Positions 11,695-22,114 of a stretch of 64,000 bases of DNA are shown one piece after another (within the stretch, counting starts at the first letter, position 1; the number at the start of each line of letters is the position of its first letter). The position numbers and the translations under genes were made by a program. The DNA is taken from assembly GCA_016271365.2 (NCBI GenBank), contig CM057456.1:607109501-607173500 (forward strand), read 5' to 3'. The DNA is from Neoceratodus forsteri. Lineage: Eukaryota; Chordata; Ceratodontiformes; Ceratodontidae. A model generated the notes under the pieces. The model was not told where the DNA came from. It saw nothing but the letters and a program-made list of their open reading frames with translations, and did not search any database.

Positions 11695-12060
11695 ACTTAT
11701 ACTTACTCTCCGGAGCCTAGCGCGACGATTCTTCGTGGACTGGGAACATGTCTGCACTCTTCAAAGCCGACCACAAACTGAGGAAATGCCGGTAAGCTGT
11801 ATAATGGCTTAAATAGGTTTTTTTTTTCAACTTTGGCACATATCTCAGGCTTTTTGGGGAATTTTGGCACCAAATTTTCAACATGGGGTTATTGGGACCC
11901 ATCCTCATGAATTCAGCCACTGTCATGGCGTTATTCTTTCCCGAAAGGTGATTTCGCGGTCACTGTTCAGAATCACCTTTCGGGACTGATTAATGAAATG
12001 ACAGTGCCAGTGTTCATGAGGTGGGCTCTCAAAAAGTCTATGTTGCTAATTTGGTGGAAA
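11695..12060. repeat. CG-rich core block, copy 1
   Basis: Runs from CTCTCCGGAGCCTAGCG through CTTCAAAGCCGACC, AGGAAATGCCGGTAAGC and a 14-bp perfect hairpin (CCCGAAAGGTGATT at 11,940 with AATCACCTTTCGGG at 11,971-11,984) to GTCTATGTTGC. Copy 2 lies at 12,980-13,340, 1,275 bp further on. Both copies keep CCGGTAAGC, which resembles a splice donor, but I see no coding exon. Confidence 0.8.
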
Positions 12061-12500
12061 AAATCGAAGAAATGACTGTTTTATGAGCGTGCATTGTGCA
12101 GTTGCTTAACGCCAGAATTTCGCTTAATTTGCAATACTTTCACTCCAGATTTTCAACATTGCCATTTTTTTGCACCTCCTTATGAACAGTACAGCTGTCA
12201 TTTTTCACATCCTGGCTGAAATGTGTTTTCTCATTTCCGGCGCAGAATAGCGCGGTCACTGTGGGAAATCCGTGTTCGGCACACATTATGAAAATCATAG
12301 TGATACTGTTCATTAGCAGAGGTCCTAAAATGCCTATGTTGAAAATTTGCTGATGAAAGTCCATAAAATGACTGTGTTATGAGCGTGCGTTCCGCAGTTT
12401 CCATGCACGCTCATAACTTCGCACATTTGTAATATTTTCACTCCAGGTTTTCAACATTGCCATTTTTCTGCACCTTCTTATGAACACTACAGCTGTCATT
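12061..12500. repeat. ~295-bp tandem units, first group
   Basis: Two successive units start with TGACTGTTTTATGAGCG-like sequence at 12,073 and 12,369 (spacing 296). The second carries a full stem-loop (TTATGAGCGTGC with GCACGCTCATAA). In the first the right arm has decayed. Each unit continues with TCCAGATTTTCAACATTGCC and AACAGTACAGCTGTCA-like segments. Confidence 0.85.
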
Positions 12501-12810
12501 TTTATGTTTGCTTGCACGCATGTGCAAGAAACATAGTGCAATCATCCAAAATGCAGTGCCATACAGCTGAAAGGGAGAGCCCCACTTCAGTGAGCAGTGC
12601 TCCCCCCCCACACACACGCACGCATGCAAGCACACATATTGCATGCTCATGTGCCCCCCATGCACACACTGTATGGCTGATGGGGGTGCCCAATCCCCCA
12701 TCGGTTTCATGCCCCCACAAAAAAATCTTTCCAGGTGCCACACTGGGAGCCCACCCCAGCGCGGCAAAAATTGTTATGGCCGACGGGGGTGCCCATTCCC
12801 CTGTCAGCTC
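12501..12810. repeat. Hairpin-module cluster, copy 2 (three modules)
   Basis: Starts with ATGTTTGCTTGCAC / GTGCAAGAAACAT at about 12,507, the same opening as at 10,837. Modules follow at about 12,671-12,706, 12,735-12,766 and 12,776-12,808. Copy 1 has seven modules, so module number varies between copies. Confidence 0.8.
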
Positions 12811-12979
12811 CAGGCCTCCCCCAAACAGCCTTCCAGCTGCCATGCAAATATCCCGCGTCATCTTCCTAAAAAAAAAAAAAAAAAACCTATAAACAAAAAA
12901 GGTTCCCTAGGCGGTCTCCTGCCGCACACCGCCCCACCTCTGCATGCTCTGCCTCCTCACACCCCACCTCACCCCACAC

Positions 12980-13340
12980 TTACCTCCTGAGTCTGGTGCG
13001 ACGATCTTCGGTGGACCGGGAACACGTCTGCACTCTTCAAAGCCGACCGCGAACTGAGGAAATGCCGGTAAGCTGTATAATGTAATAAATAGGGTTTTTT
13101 CAACTTTGATAGATATCTCAGACATTTTTTGGAATTTTGGCACCAAATTTTCAACATGGGGTTTTTGGGACCCCTCCTCATGAATTCTTGAACTGTCATG
13201 GTGTTAATCATGCCCGAAGGGTGATTTTGCGGTCACTGTATGAAATCACCTTTTGGGACCGATTAAGGAAATGACAGTGCCAGTGTTCATAAGGTGGGCT
13301 CTCAAAAAGTCTATATTGCAAATTTGGTAAAAGAATTCCT
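12980..13340. repeat. CG-rich core block, copy 2
   Basis: A near-repeat of 11,695-12,060: CTTCAAAGCCGACC, GGAAATGCCGGTAAGC, CAAATTTTCAACATGGGG and the same hairpin (CCCGAAGGGTGATTT with AAATCACCTTTTGGG). By eye most positions match. Confidence 0.85.
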
Positions 13341-14519
13341 AAAAATGACTGTTTTACGAGTGTGCGTTGCGCAGTTCCTATGCACGCTCGTAAGTTCGCA
13401 AATTTTTAATATTTGCACTCCAGATTTTCAACATTGCCATTTTACCATACCTCCTTATGAGCAGTACAGCTGTCATTTTCTACATGTCGCCCAAAATGTG
13501 TTTCCGCATGTAGTGCACAATGGCGCAGTCGGTGTGCACAATCAATGTTTGGGACAGATTAAGAAAATCACAGTGACACTGTTCATGAGCAGAGGTCTTA
13601 AAATGGCTATATTGAAAATTTGGTGAAAAATTTCCAAAATGACTGTTTTAGGAGGCCTCGTTCGCAGTTCCACGCATGCTTACCAAGTTTGCGAATTTTT
13701 AATATTTGCCGCCAAATTTTCAACATTGCCATTTACCACACTTCCTTATGAGCAGTACAGCTGACATTTTCTCATCTCGCCAAAATGTGTTTCCGCACAT
13801 GTAGAGCACAATGGTGTAGTTGGTGCGTGAAAGCAATGTTTGGGACAGATTAAGAAAATCACAGTGACATTGGTCATGAGCAGAGGTCTTAAAATAGCTA
13901 TGTTGAAAATTTGGTGACAAAAGTCCATAAAATGACTGTGTTACGAGTGAGCATTGCGCAGATTCCACGCACCCTCGTAAGTACCTGAATTTGTAATATT
14001 TTCAGTCCAGATTTTCACCAGTGGCATTTTTCCACACTTCTTTATGAACAGTACAGCAGCCATTTTTCACAACATGGCCAAAATGTGTTTTCACACTTTC
14101 AGCACAGAAATGCATGGTCTCTGTGGGAAATCATTGTTCGGGACAGATAAAGAAAATCACAGTGACACAGTTCATGATTGGAGGTCCCAAAATGCTTGTG
14201 TTGAGAATCTGCTGTAAAAAATCCCCAAACTAATTACATTATGGGTGTGTGTTGCACAGTTTCTATGCACGCTCGTGACTTCACCAGTTTTTTTAATATT
14301 TTCACTGCAGATTTTCAACATTGCCATTTTTTCCACCTCCCCATGAACAGTACAGCTGTCATTTTTCACATCCTGTTTGGAATGTGTTTTTGCACCTGTG
14401 GTGACAAATGCTGTAGTCGCTGTGCAAAAGAAGCTTCGGCTAACAAACTGATATTGCCACTGTTCATGAGGTAGGGGTCACAAAAAAACCATGTTGAAAA
14501 TTTGGAGTGAAAATACCAA
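13341..14519. repeat. ~295-bp tandem units, second group (four units)
   Basis: Units begin at 13,347, 13,640, 13,933 and 14,231 (spacings 293, 293, 298). Each has the stem-loop followed by TTTTTAATATT, the TTTTCAACATTGCCA box, the AGTACAGCTG box, an AATGTGTTTYYGCA box and GACAGATTAAGAAAATCAC. The segments at the 5' and 3' ends of neighbouring units are contiguous, which shows head-to-tail order. Confidence 0.9.
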
Positions 14520-15010
14520 TGAATGCCTGAGGCGTTAGGGATTCTGACCATAATGCCCCACCCTGTAGAGAATGACAGGCATCAGGGCTGTGACTTGGGA
14601 CTGTTGCCTGCAATGCTCATACCATTCCACCCCCACCCACACCCTGCAGCCACTGAGAGGCATCGAGGTGTGCCTTGGACTCTTCAGCCCCAAAGTTCAC
14701 CCCATTCTCCTATACCGCACCCATCTCACCATATTTCCTGATGGAATGGGGTGCGCATAAGGGCCAAAGACCCCAAGGCACACTGTGACACTTGTTGGTG
14801 TCTGCAGAGTAGGGTGTGGTGAAATGGCATGGCTGTTATGCCTGACAACCCAAAGGCACACCCCAATGCCTATCACTATCTGCAGGGTGGTGATGGGGTT
14901 GGCTTCAGTTCAATACTTCACTGCCATTCCTATTATGCAGCTCTGTAACTCCTACACCACCAATGCCAATGCCAGCAAGCAAACATTCAGCATTGACAAA
15001 TGCTTGTTTA
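14520..15010. repeat. ~480-bp block C, copy 1
   Basis: Begins GAATGCCTGAGGCGTTAGG and ends GACAAATGCTTGTT. Internally self-complementary: CACCCCATTC near 14,697 pairs with GAATGGGGTG near 14,743, and AGGCATCGAGGTGTGCC near 14,659 pairs with GGCACACCCCAATGCCT near 14,852. It is repeated 969 bp downstream. Confidence 0.8.
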
Positions 15011-15484
15011 CATCCTGGCCGTAATGTGTTTTTGCACTTCCAGCGCAGAATAGCATGGTTGCTGTGGGAAATCAGTGTTTGGGACACATTAAGAAAATCA
15101 CAGTGACACTGTTCATGAGCAGAGGTCCTAAAGTATCTATGTTGAAAATTTGGTGGCAAAAGTCCATAAAATGACTGTTATGTGCATGCATTGCACAGTT
15201 TCCATGTATGCTCAGAAGTGCAAGCATTTTTAATATTCCCACTACAGATTTTCAACATTGCCATCTCTTCACACCTCCCTATGGATGGTACAGCTGTCAT
15301 TCTTGACATCCTGTCCGATCTGTGTTTTCGTACATGTGGCGCAGAATGGCACTGTCACTGTTGGAACTCAATGTTCAGGACACATTGACAAAATCACACT
15401 GCCACTCTTCATGAGAAGAGGTCCCAAATGCTTTCATGAGGTGCGGTCACAAAAAGGCCATGTTGAAAATCTGTAGTGCAAATA
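15011..15484. repeat. ~295-bp units between the two C blocks
   Basis: One full unit with a stem-loop at 15,178-15,217, plus flanking partial units joined directly to block C copies on both sides. This makes a higher-order repeat of about 965-970 bp. Confidence 0.75.
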
Positions 15485-15972
15485 CCAACAAACGCCCGAG
15501 GCATTAGGGTTTCTAACCATAACTTCCTACCCTGTACAGACTGGCAGGCATCGGGGTGTGCCTTTGGATTGCCAACTGTACTGCTCATGCCATCCCACCC
15601 CCACCACCAGCCACTGACAGGCATCGAGGTGTACCTTGCACTCTCCGGTCCCAGACTTCACCCCATTCTCTTATGCTGCACCCATTTCATCGTATGTCCT
15701 TATGGAATGGGGTGACTGTAAAGCCAAACACCCAAAGGCACACCTCAACACTTGTTGGTCTCTGCAGAATAGGGTGACATGACATGGCATGACCATCATG
15801 GGCGGCGACCCAAAAACTTACCCAATGCCTGTCCGTCTCTACAGGATGGAGGTGGGGTTCACGTGAAGTTCAATACTTCACTGCCATTCCTATTCTGCAT
15901 CTGTATAACTCCTGCATTTCCAATGCTAATACCAGCAAGCAAACATTCGGCAATGACAAATGCTTGTTAAAC
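15485..15972. repeat. ~480-bp block C, copy 2
   Basis: Begins CAAACGCCCGAGGCATTAGG and ends GACAAATGCTTGTT, matching 14,520-15,010 over its whole length. The array ends here: the downstream DNA (ACAAGTGTCCTCATG) is unrelated to the unit that follows copy 1. Confidence 0.8.
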
Positions 15973-16225
15973 AAGTGTCCTCATGTTATGTTACTGTTAC
16001 CTAGTGAAATGTTAGCCTTTGTTTTGACTCTGCACCTTGTAAGTGCTTAGATTGTGTAACTATTGTTAGAATTTATGCCTGGAGACAGTTTTCAATTGTT
16101 TCTTCCTGAATCTGTATCTGTGGAACATATCTGTATTCTTGTTTGTGTCATACTTGATGTGGAACCTATGAAAGAGCTTTCTGCTCAAAGGTGTTAATCC
16201 AAGATCTCAATAAATAAATAAATAA
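15973..16225 (+). mobile_element. LINE 3'-UTR fragment, sense
   Basis: Ends with AAAGGTGTTAATCCAAG followed by AATAAATAAATAAATAA, the same terminal motif seen in antisense at 4,470. It is probably the 3' end of a LINE of the CR1/L2 group; no coding part is recognisable. Confidence 0.5.
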
Positions 16226-17423
16226 AAATGTATATACAATCAGAATTGTTCGGTGAGGTCAGACAATGTTGGCAGGAACTAAGATCAGAGAGTTTATTTT
16301 TCCTGGCTGTTCTTTAATTGAGTGCTTTTCTATAAAACTTTAGTATTCCAAGCAGCTGCAGACTGGGCTGCTTTGCCTGATACCTTAAGAAACTTGTCCT
16401 TTTTTGTCACAGTCTGGCTTTAAACAAGGGGCTAATAATTTATTAATGATAAGATGTTATAAGCCTGTCTTAATATTTTTTTCATTTGTGCTGTTCCTGT
16501 GTGTAGACTGCATTTAATTTATTTATCACTTCAACTGTCTGTTGGTGAGCACCGCAGCTGTTGCTGCCTTCCATGGTGAATTGAAATAAGGCACACACTT
16601 CAGTAGGTTGTTTGGTTAAATAAAGAAAGATTAAAATTAGTTTTATTTTAAGTTATTTGGGTAACCAGGTAAGCGCACTGGAACTGAAGGTGAAATAAAA
16701 TAGGTATGCAAACAGTTAAGCGTATAGTAGATCAACTGTTGCATTGTCTTTTTTTTTCTAATGATGGGTGTGTGCTTGGGGATTGGTGGGTGTGATCTCA
16801 TGAGACTGCTGTCCAGTATCAGTTCACATTAATAATATATTATTAGGGACCTGACCCAGCTGCTGAGCTCTCATAGCTGGAAAAAAAAAAGTTTAGCACT
16901 TTCTATCAAAACTCGACTCAGGAAGAAAAGGATGGATGATGGGGTCATCAAATAGTTATAAAAAAGTTCAAAGTGCCTGTAACTATCTAAAAATAACACT
17001 GAAATATTTGACTAGATTGCTGCCTGACTGCTTCTCATTGGGGTACTGTACTGTACATATAGTACTGTATGTAGATAATGTAACGCAACTGAAAACAACG
17101 GATGTAGTAATAACATAATATGCAATTGTCCTGGACCATGTACTGAATCTGAAATTAAGAAGGTGCAGTACAGTATGACATTAAAGAAATACTAAATAAG
17201 TAAGCTAATTTCAACTAGTGTTTATCAAGTTTAAGTTAACACAACATTATTGTAAGTATCTTATTATATACTGTAGTCTGCTTTAAGTAACTCTGTACAT
17301 TTTGCAATGTATTACTTACTTATTAACAGACCAAAGAGAGAAAATGTATCAAACTGGCCCCTGAGAATATTCAGATTCATCATATATGCATTGCTAATAC
17401 ATTTCTAATTAATTGCCTGCATA
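16226..17423. other. Unassigned AT-rich sequence
   Basis: No recognisable coding sequence. A GTACTGTA-rich stretch at 17,040-17,075 and a small TTAATAATATATTATTA palindrome near 16,829 are present. Confidence 0.4.
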
Positions 17424-17960
17424 TCATAGAAACATAGAAAACGGCAGTAGAAAAAGACGACTGGTTTGTCCAGTCTGCCCAGTTTTACCCTACTCTACCC
17501 TGTGACCTACTGTCGAGATGGGGTTTTCATCCATCTCTTTACCCCTCACTTCCTGCTTTACTGCTACCCCCCCCATGTAGCTGTTAAGCCCTTTACTCTG
17601 TCCTTGCTGTGCTTGAACCTGTTAATGGTTTTTGCACCCACCACCTCTGCTTGTGGACTGTTCCACGGCTCGATCACTCTCTCCTCCTCCACCAGCTTAC
17701 ATTCATGACCCCTTGTTTTTGAACTGCCATTCCTGCTAAATAGTTCCTTGCACTTTATCTTGTTTATTCTTTTCAGGAATTTGAAGATCTCTATCATGTC
17801 CCTTCTCTCCCTTCTGGCCTCCAGCAAATACATGTTCAGTGCACTAAGTCGATCGTCACAGGATCTGCCCTCTTATACCTGAATCATTCTGGTTACTCTA
17901 CACTGCCTTGTCTCCAGCCTGTCTCTGTCTTTTCTCAGGGAACGTACAGTGCACTGACAA
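17424..17960 (-). mobile_element. CR1-like LINE 3' fragment, antisense
   Basis: The left edge is CATAGAAACATAGAAAAC with the variant signature GGCAGTAGAAAAAGACG. Minus-strand 17,833-17,564 encodes ARRERRDMIEIFKFLKR, FSRNGSSKTRGHECKL and PWNSPQAEVV. It is a separate, more diverged CR1 subfamily and is 5'-truncated. Confidence 0.85.
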
Positions 17961-18156
17961 TATGTTTGAAATTCATTGCTGTTTTGGCTGTCAATATATA
18001 TATAGCTCAGATCACAGTTCATTAACAACCAAATGCAAAATTACTTAAGGAGCAAAATAGCACTACAGGATGTATTTTTATAAACCTAATGTTTCATCTA
18101 TGACAGTTTATTATAGAATTGTTTTTAATTGCTTGTTTTCCTTTCCACTACTAAAA
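17961..18156. other. Unassigned spacer
   Basis: AT-rich; nothing recognised. Confidence 0.4.
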
Positions 18157-18299
18157 GAATAATGCCCGACAAGGTGGGTGTTATGCTGGGATAATATCCC
18201 GCCTTGGGTGGTTGGGCCCGAGGCCACCGGCCGAGGGCGTCCAACACCCGAGAAGGGATGTTATCCCAGCATAACACCCACCCTGGAGGGCATTATTCC
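18157..18299. mobile_element. Foldback MITE, 143 bp
   Basis: GAATAATGCCC on the left pairs with GGGCATTATTCC on the right, followed inward by GGTGGGTGTTATGCTGGG / CCCAGCATAACACCC and a GC-rich centre. The arms are about 63 bp each with few mismatches. No coding capacity. It is close in length and layout to the element at 1,107-1,247. Confidence 0.9.
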
Positions 18300-19111
18300 T
18301 ATTATACAATGGCTCATGAGTGCAAATAAATGTGAAAAGATACAGAAAAATACATTTAAATGTATATTTTCTATGTTTATTTAATGCATAGGTTTACTTT
18401 GTAAGAAAATAGTGCTGATTTATAGTAGTAAGTGTAGCTTATGTTGAAACTGTTGTTATTGTGGCTCTGCACTGCTCCATACATTTGTTGTTGTTTCTAA
18501 ATCCCACCACCACACACACAGGCACACTTTAAATGTAATGTTTATTTCCCTCTCTGTGTCTCTTCTTTTCATTTTCGGCAATGACAGAGGTCGTCCTTGA
18601 CTGCATGTCAGAATGGAGCCAGCTGCTGCTGTGTGGAAGTCAGAGGTGACAGCCGAGGTAATCCCCATTCATGTATGAATGTGGCAACCTGAACCCTGTG
18701 TCACCATGAAGCTGTCTTTTCCTGGTACAGCTTTTATTGTTGCCAGGAGAAAGGAGTAATAGCAGAAACAACAGTAAAACGGTAAGGAAATTTAACGCGC
18801 GGTTATGCTCGTGCTCAACTGTGACACTGAAATGCCATTCAAAAAAATGTTACGAAGACAAACACGGCTTTCAGTTCACCCGTTTGTGTGTTGCTTTTTT
18901 TGTCTTTTACCAAAGTGGGTACGGGTACGAGTAAGGTTTGTGTCGGACTGTGGGGGAGCCGATTCTGACTTTGGCAGAGAGCACCAATTCACGTGTGGGA
19001 AATGCAGATTTTCACCTTGGCCGAAACTGCTGCAGCACAGTGGGACTGCTGACGCTGCTGGTAGGCACGGTTGTGGAGGGATTGTGTTTTAATGTTTGAT
19101 GCGGTTGACAG
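18300..19111. other. Unassigned sequence with exon-like fragments
   Basis: At 18,613 an ATG opens a short frame reading MEPAAAVWKSEVTAE that ends at a GAGGTAATC donor-like site. At about 18,985-19,035 the plus strand encodes FTCGKCRFSPW followed by LLQHS, which could be a zinc-finger remnant. Neither is enough to call a gene. Confidence 0.25.
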
Positions 19112-19172
19112 TATGCTGGGACTACAGCCGGGATGTTATGCTGGGATAACATTCTGGCTCCAGTCCCAGTCT
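19112..19172. repeat. Short foldback sharing the 18,157 motif
   Basis: CTGGGACTACAGCCGGG pairs imperfectly with the inverse of CTGGCTCCAGTCCCAG around a centre GGATGTTATGCTGGGATAAC. That 20-bp centre also occurs in the arms of the 18,157-18,299 foldback. Confidence 0.6.
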
Positions 19173-19904
19173 GACCAATCAGGGAGAAGCATTTTTTCTT
19201 GTCATTGTATAATACTCTTTACACCACATCTTTGTATCCTTCTAAAAACAATCAGGTCTAAACAGCGTTTGACCAGGGCCAGATTAAAGGACATGGGGGC
19301 CCTACTCCAAGCCATACTACAGGGGCCCCATCAATTGTGTCAGATTTCATTGTTATCAATTGCATGCAATTTCAATCTTGTGGCATAATGCATTGTATTA
19401 CAAACTACATATCTTGAGTACCCTGGTCATTGCAGAAGAGTGGGTATGTAGGGGTCCCCGAAGTTTGGCTTGGAATAGGGTATGGTAAATGACTGACAGA
19501 AAAGAAACATCTGTTGAGGGACTATTTGACATTTTCTGAACAATATTTTATTATATTTTTGTGTTTTCTATCGTTTAGAGTTTTTTTTTATTTTTTCAAC
19601 ACAATTTCTAAGCATGATAAGACCCTTCAGAGTGTGCGAGATTGCTGTATGCACGCACTTCCAAGGGCACTTCCAAGGGCTGTAAGGCCCTCTGCCTGCG
19701 GCATCATGGCTCATTATGCCCCTGGGCACATGGGTATTAACCAACTCCTCACACCCTGCCATGTCTTATTGCTTACATATACTCCCCTTTCACTATGAAT
19801 CCACACAACGGAGTTAAACCAGTCTTCCCTTCAAATCAGTACATTGTTATTGCACCTCTGCAGTGTGTTATTGCATGTCTGCAGTGTGAGTCCACTAACA
19901 TGGT
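19173..19904. other. Unassigned; possible left end of a decayed hAT
   Basis: CAGGGCCAGATTAAAGG at about 19,277 followed by CATGGGGGCCCTA resembles the 5' terminus of a hAT family. A rough inverted match (CATGGTGTAGGGCCCCC on the complement) lies near 22,760-22,786. Otherwise nothing coding is recognised. Confidence 0.3.
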
Positions 19905-20427
19905 ACAGTACAAGTCATATTAAACTGTTCATCCAACTCACTGCTCTTTAATTTTTTTCTGATGGCAATGCAGTGCCAATTCTAACTTCTGCAACTGTTA
20001 ACTGTTTTCCAATCACCCTTAACTCAGATGCAACTCATTTTCAGATGCTCTCTAAACTTCCCTCAGCTCCTTTGCAATGGTGATGCAATGCATTTTCAAT
20101 GCAGTGGTTGTTTTTCACAGTAATCCTTTAGAGCTGCTAGTCTCCCATTCATTGCATTTCCCTCCATTATTGCATTTCTCATCTGCATTTACAGTTCGCT
20201 ACTGTACCCCCTGTAGCTGTAACTTATTTTCTTACATTTTCTATATGTACTGTGCAGTACTCTAAGTAGGGAAAATTAAGGAATTATGTAATTAACAAAC
20301 AGTAAGTGCCTCCCGGGTAACACCCTCCTATCCACTCACTCACTCAACCCCCCCCCCACATCGTTGTCCGAGATTGTTATATTTATGTTGCACTGTTCTC
20401 TTACTGTTTCAGACTTTCATTTTATTA

Positions 20428-20450
20428 CAGTATTCCCTCACTATACAATA
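20428..20450 (+). repeat. Tigger/pogo-like terminal repeat
   Basis: CAGTATTCCCTCACTATAC preceded by TA matches the form of Tigger/pogo termini (CAGTRTTCCCTCRCTATAA) and their TA target. The matching opposite end was not found nearby. Confidence 0.5.
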
Positions 20451-20640
20451 CATTAAAACTCTGGAACAGCGTTGTGCTACTTCTGCAGCCCAACCTTTAC
20501 TCACATACAGTACATGTAACTTGCTTCCAGGTTTGTGATTTGCAGCTTCCCTTCATGAAAGACTGCAGTGCTAGCATCTACTGTAGGTAGTGTTTCCTGG
20601 TGTTTGCCAGTGTTATTTTAGAATTGTTATTACATGCATT

Positions 20641-20662
20641 AGATATATATATATATATATAG
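20641..20662. repeat. (AT)n microsatellite
   Basis: Uninterrupted TA dinucleotides, about 20 bp. Confidence 0.95.
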
Positions 20663-21741
20663 TACATGGTGTGTGGGTTGTTTTGGGGTCCCCTTATTGA
20701 CTGCACAGTCCTGTCGCCTGCTCTCCATGCCAACACCACATTGACACTGCTGTCAATTTTCCTCCTGTTTACTCTTTCTGTCATGCAAGCTGCTGAAATG
20801 ACAGTACTGTAGGAAAGTGAAGCTGCAGGTGCAGAATTTAGAGGGGCAAGCAGTCTGGGTGAGTGTAGTAGTCTGTATCTGGAGTTGTGGATGGGAACGA
20901 GAGTTTAGAGAGGTGAGCAGTCAGGTATAAATGAATGCAGCATTATATATTTGGAGTTGCAGAGGAGAGGGAGGTCAGAGAGGTGAGCATTTGTAGGTGA
21001 TTACATCAGTGTACGTCCAGAGCAATCAGAAAAATATAAAATAAGAAATTGTGAAATTATAATTAGGGGAACCTGCATACATACTGGAAACATTCTGTAT
21101 TTAATTGTAAGCAATCAGAGGGTGCAGGCAGGAGTACAGTAGAAGAGTCTTCGGACGTGGGGAAAACATCATGGTGGTGGAGGCGGGGGTTCAATCTCAA
21201 TGTAGAATTGCTATTGGCTGGAATTGGGAGGGAGCTTCTTCATGGGATTGGGTAGAATAACATGTTATTCATATTGTACTGCACACTGCAGTAGTGTAAT
21301 CAAGCTCCAACTCAGTGGTTCAGTATTTTTTATGGGTTGCTTAATGTGTTGCACTGCATTGATAAAAGTTTCCAGAGAGCTGCAAAATAAGCTGAAACTG
21401 AATATCAGCTAGAAGCAAACCATAAGGAAATGTTCATTAATTCATTGCAGTGAGCAGTGCACACATTAGGCAACTCATTGAAAAATGCTAAACCAGTGAG
21501 TTGGATGAACAGTTTAATATGACTTGTACTGTATGTGTGTTCAGGTGAGTGCATTGGTTGTGTATCCTCTGATGTGTTCTGAGAGAAGTGGAGTGATTAA
21601 ACTTTTCTCTTGTTCTTCACATTAAGAGGTAAGGCAAAATTGGGGGGGGTTACAGATGGTAATTCTAGACCCGGTGCGTCGAACTGCAGGAGCTGTAGGT
21701 AAGTATGTGGTTTATCATGGGCATGGGATTTCAGTCCAATT

Positions 21742-22106
21742 TAGAGAGGTTGTGAAATTTAATTTTGCCAGCAAAATTGCCATGAAATCAGCAATTTTGC
21801 CACACAAAACACTTTGCAAAATTCCGCAGTTCTGCAAAATTTTTTTCCAGTGCAAAGTTGCGAGATTTCGCCTTCGGAATGTGGAATTTCACAGCAGAAT
21901 GCACAATATCGCCCAAAACGATAAAATTTCACCCAAAATGTTATCAATCTGTGGGTGAAATTTCACATTTCATGGCCTAAATTTCACTTTCTGTGGGCAA
22001 AATCTCACATTTCGCACCCGCAAAATACTAGTATTTCTCGAAATGTGAGAATTTCACAAAGTATTTCACGTACTGCAACAAAATGTCCTAATTTCGCACA
22101 TCTCTA
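21742..22106. mobile_element. hAT-type MITE, 365 bp, with 8-bp target duplication
   Basis: The ends are TAGAGAGGTTGTGAAAT on the left and, on the complement, TAGAGATGTGCGAAAT on the right. They are flanked by a perfect 8-bp duplication GTCCAATT at 21,734-21,741 and 22,107-22,114. The interior is full of AAATTTCAC / GTGAAATTT variants and encodes nothing. hAT elements create 8-bp duplications. Confidence 0.9.
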
Positions 22107-22114
22107 GTCCAATT

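Larger units (their letters stand above)
10835..15972. repeat. Composite hairpin-rich tandem repeat (unclassified)
   Basis: A 5.1-kb block built from four recurring parts. (1) Short hairpin modules with a G-rich arm, a GCCCA-type loop and a C-rich arm. (2) A CG-rich core present at 11,695-12,060 and 12,980-13,340. (3) Units of about 295 bp, each with a stem-loop, beginning near 12,073, 12,369, 13,347, 13,640, 13,933, 14,231 and 15,172. (4) A block of about 480 bp present twice (14,520-15,010 and 15,485-15,972). No protein domain is visible in any frame. Several open frames exist but they follow the repeat periodicity. I do not recognise a named family. A diverged relative at 58.2-59.2 kb argues for a dispersed element rather than a purely local satellite. 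Confidence 0.85.
19905..21532. mobile_element. Segment bounded by perfect 39-bp inverted repeats
   Basis: ACAGTACAAGTCATATTAAA plus the next 19 bases (19,905-19,943) recur exactly in inverse at 21,494-21,532. The arms are 1,550 bp apart. The interior has no transposase that I recognise. It contains a Tigger-like terminus at 20,428 and two ~77-bp imperfect repeats (20,845-21,000). It may be a non-autonomous DNA transposon or an inverted duplication; I cannot decide. Confidence 0.6.

Noticed and set aside
11354..13211. Open frames of 60-150 codons in the hairpin array as genes
   Set aside because: They follow the repeat structure, occur on both strands at once and consist of Pro/Ser/His-rich low-complexity sequence.
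10835..15972. CRISPR array
   Set aside because: The repeats are not identical, spacing is irregular, there are no unique spacers of constant length and no cas genes. The genome is eukaryotic.
18600..18660. Host first exon (MEPAAAVWKSEV with donor-like GTAATC)
   Set aside because: Too short, no acceptor or second exon can be identified, and the region is surrounded by foldback elements.
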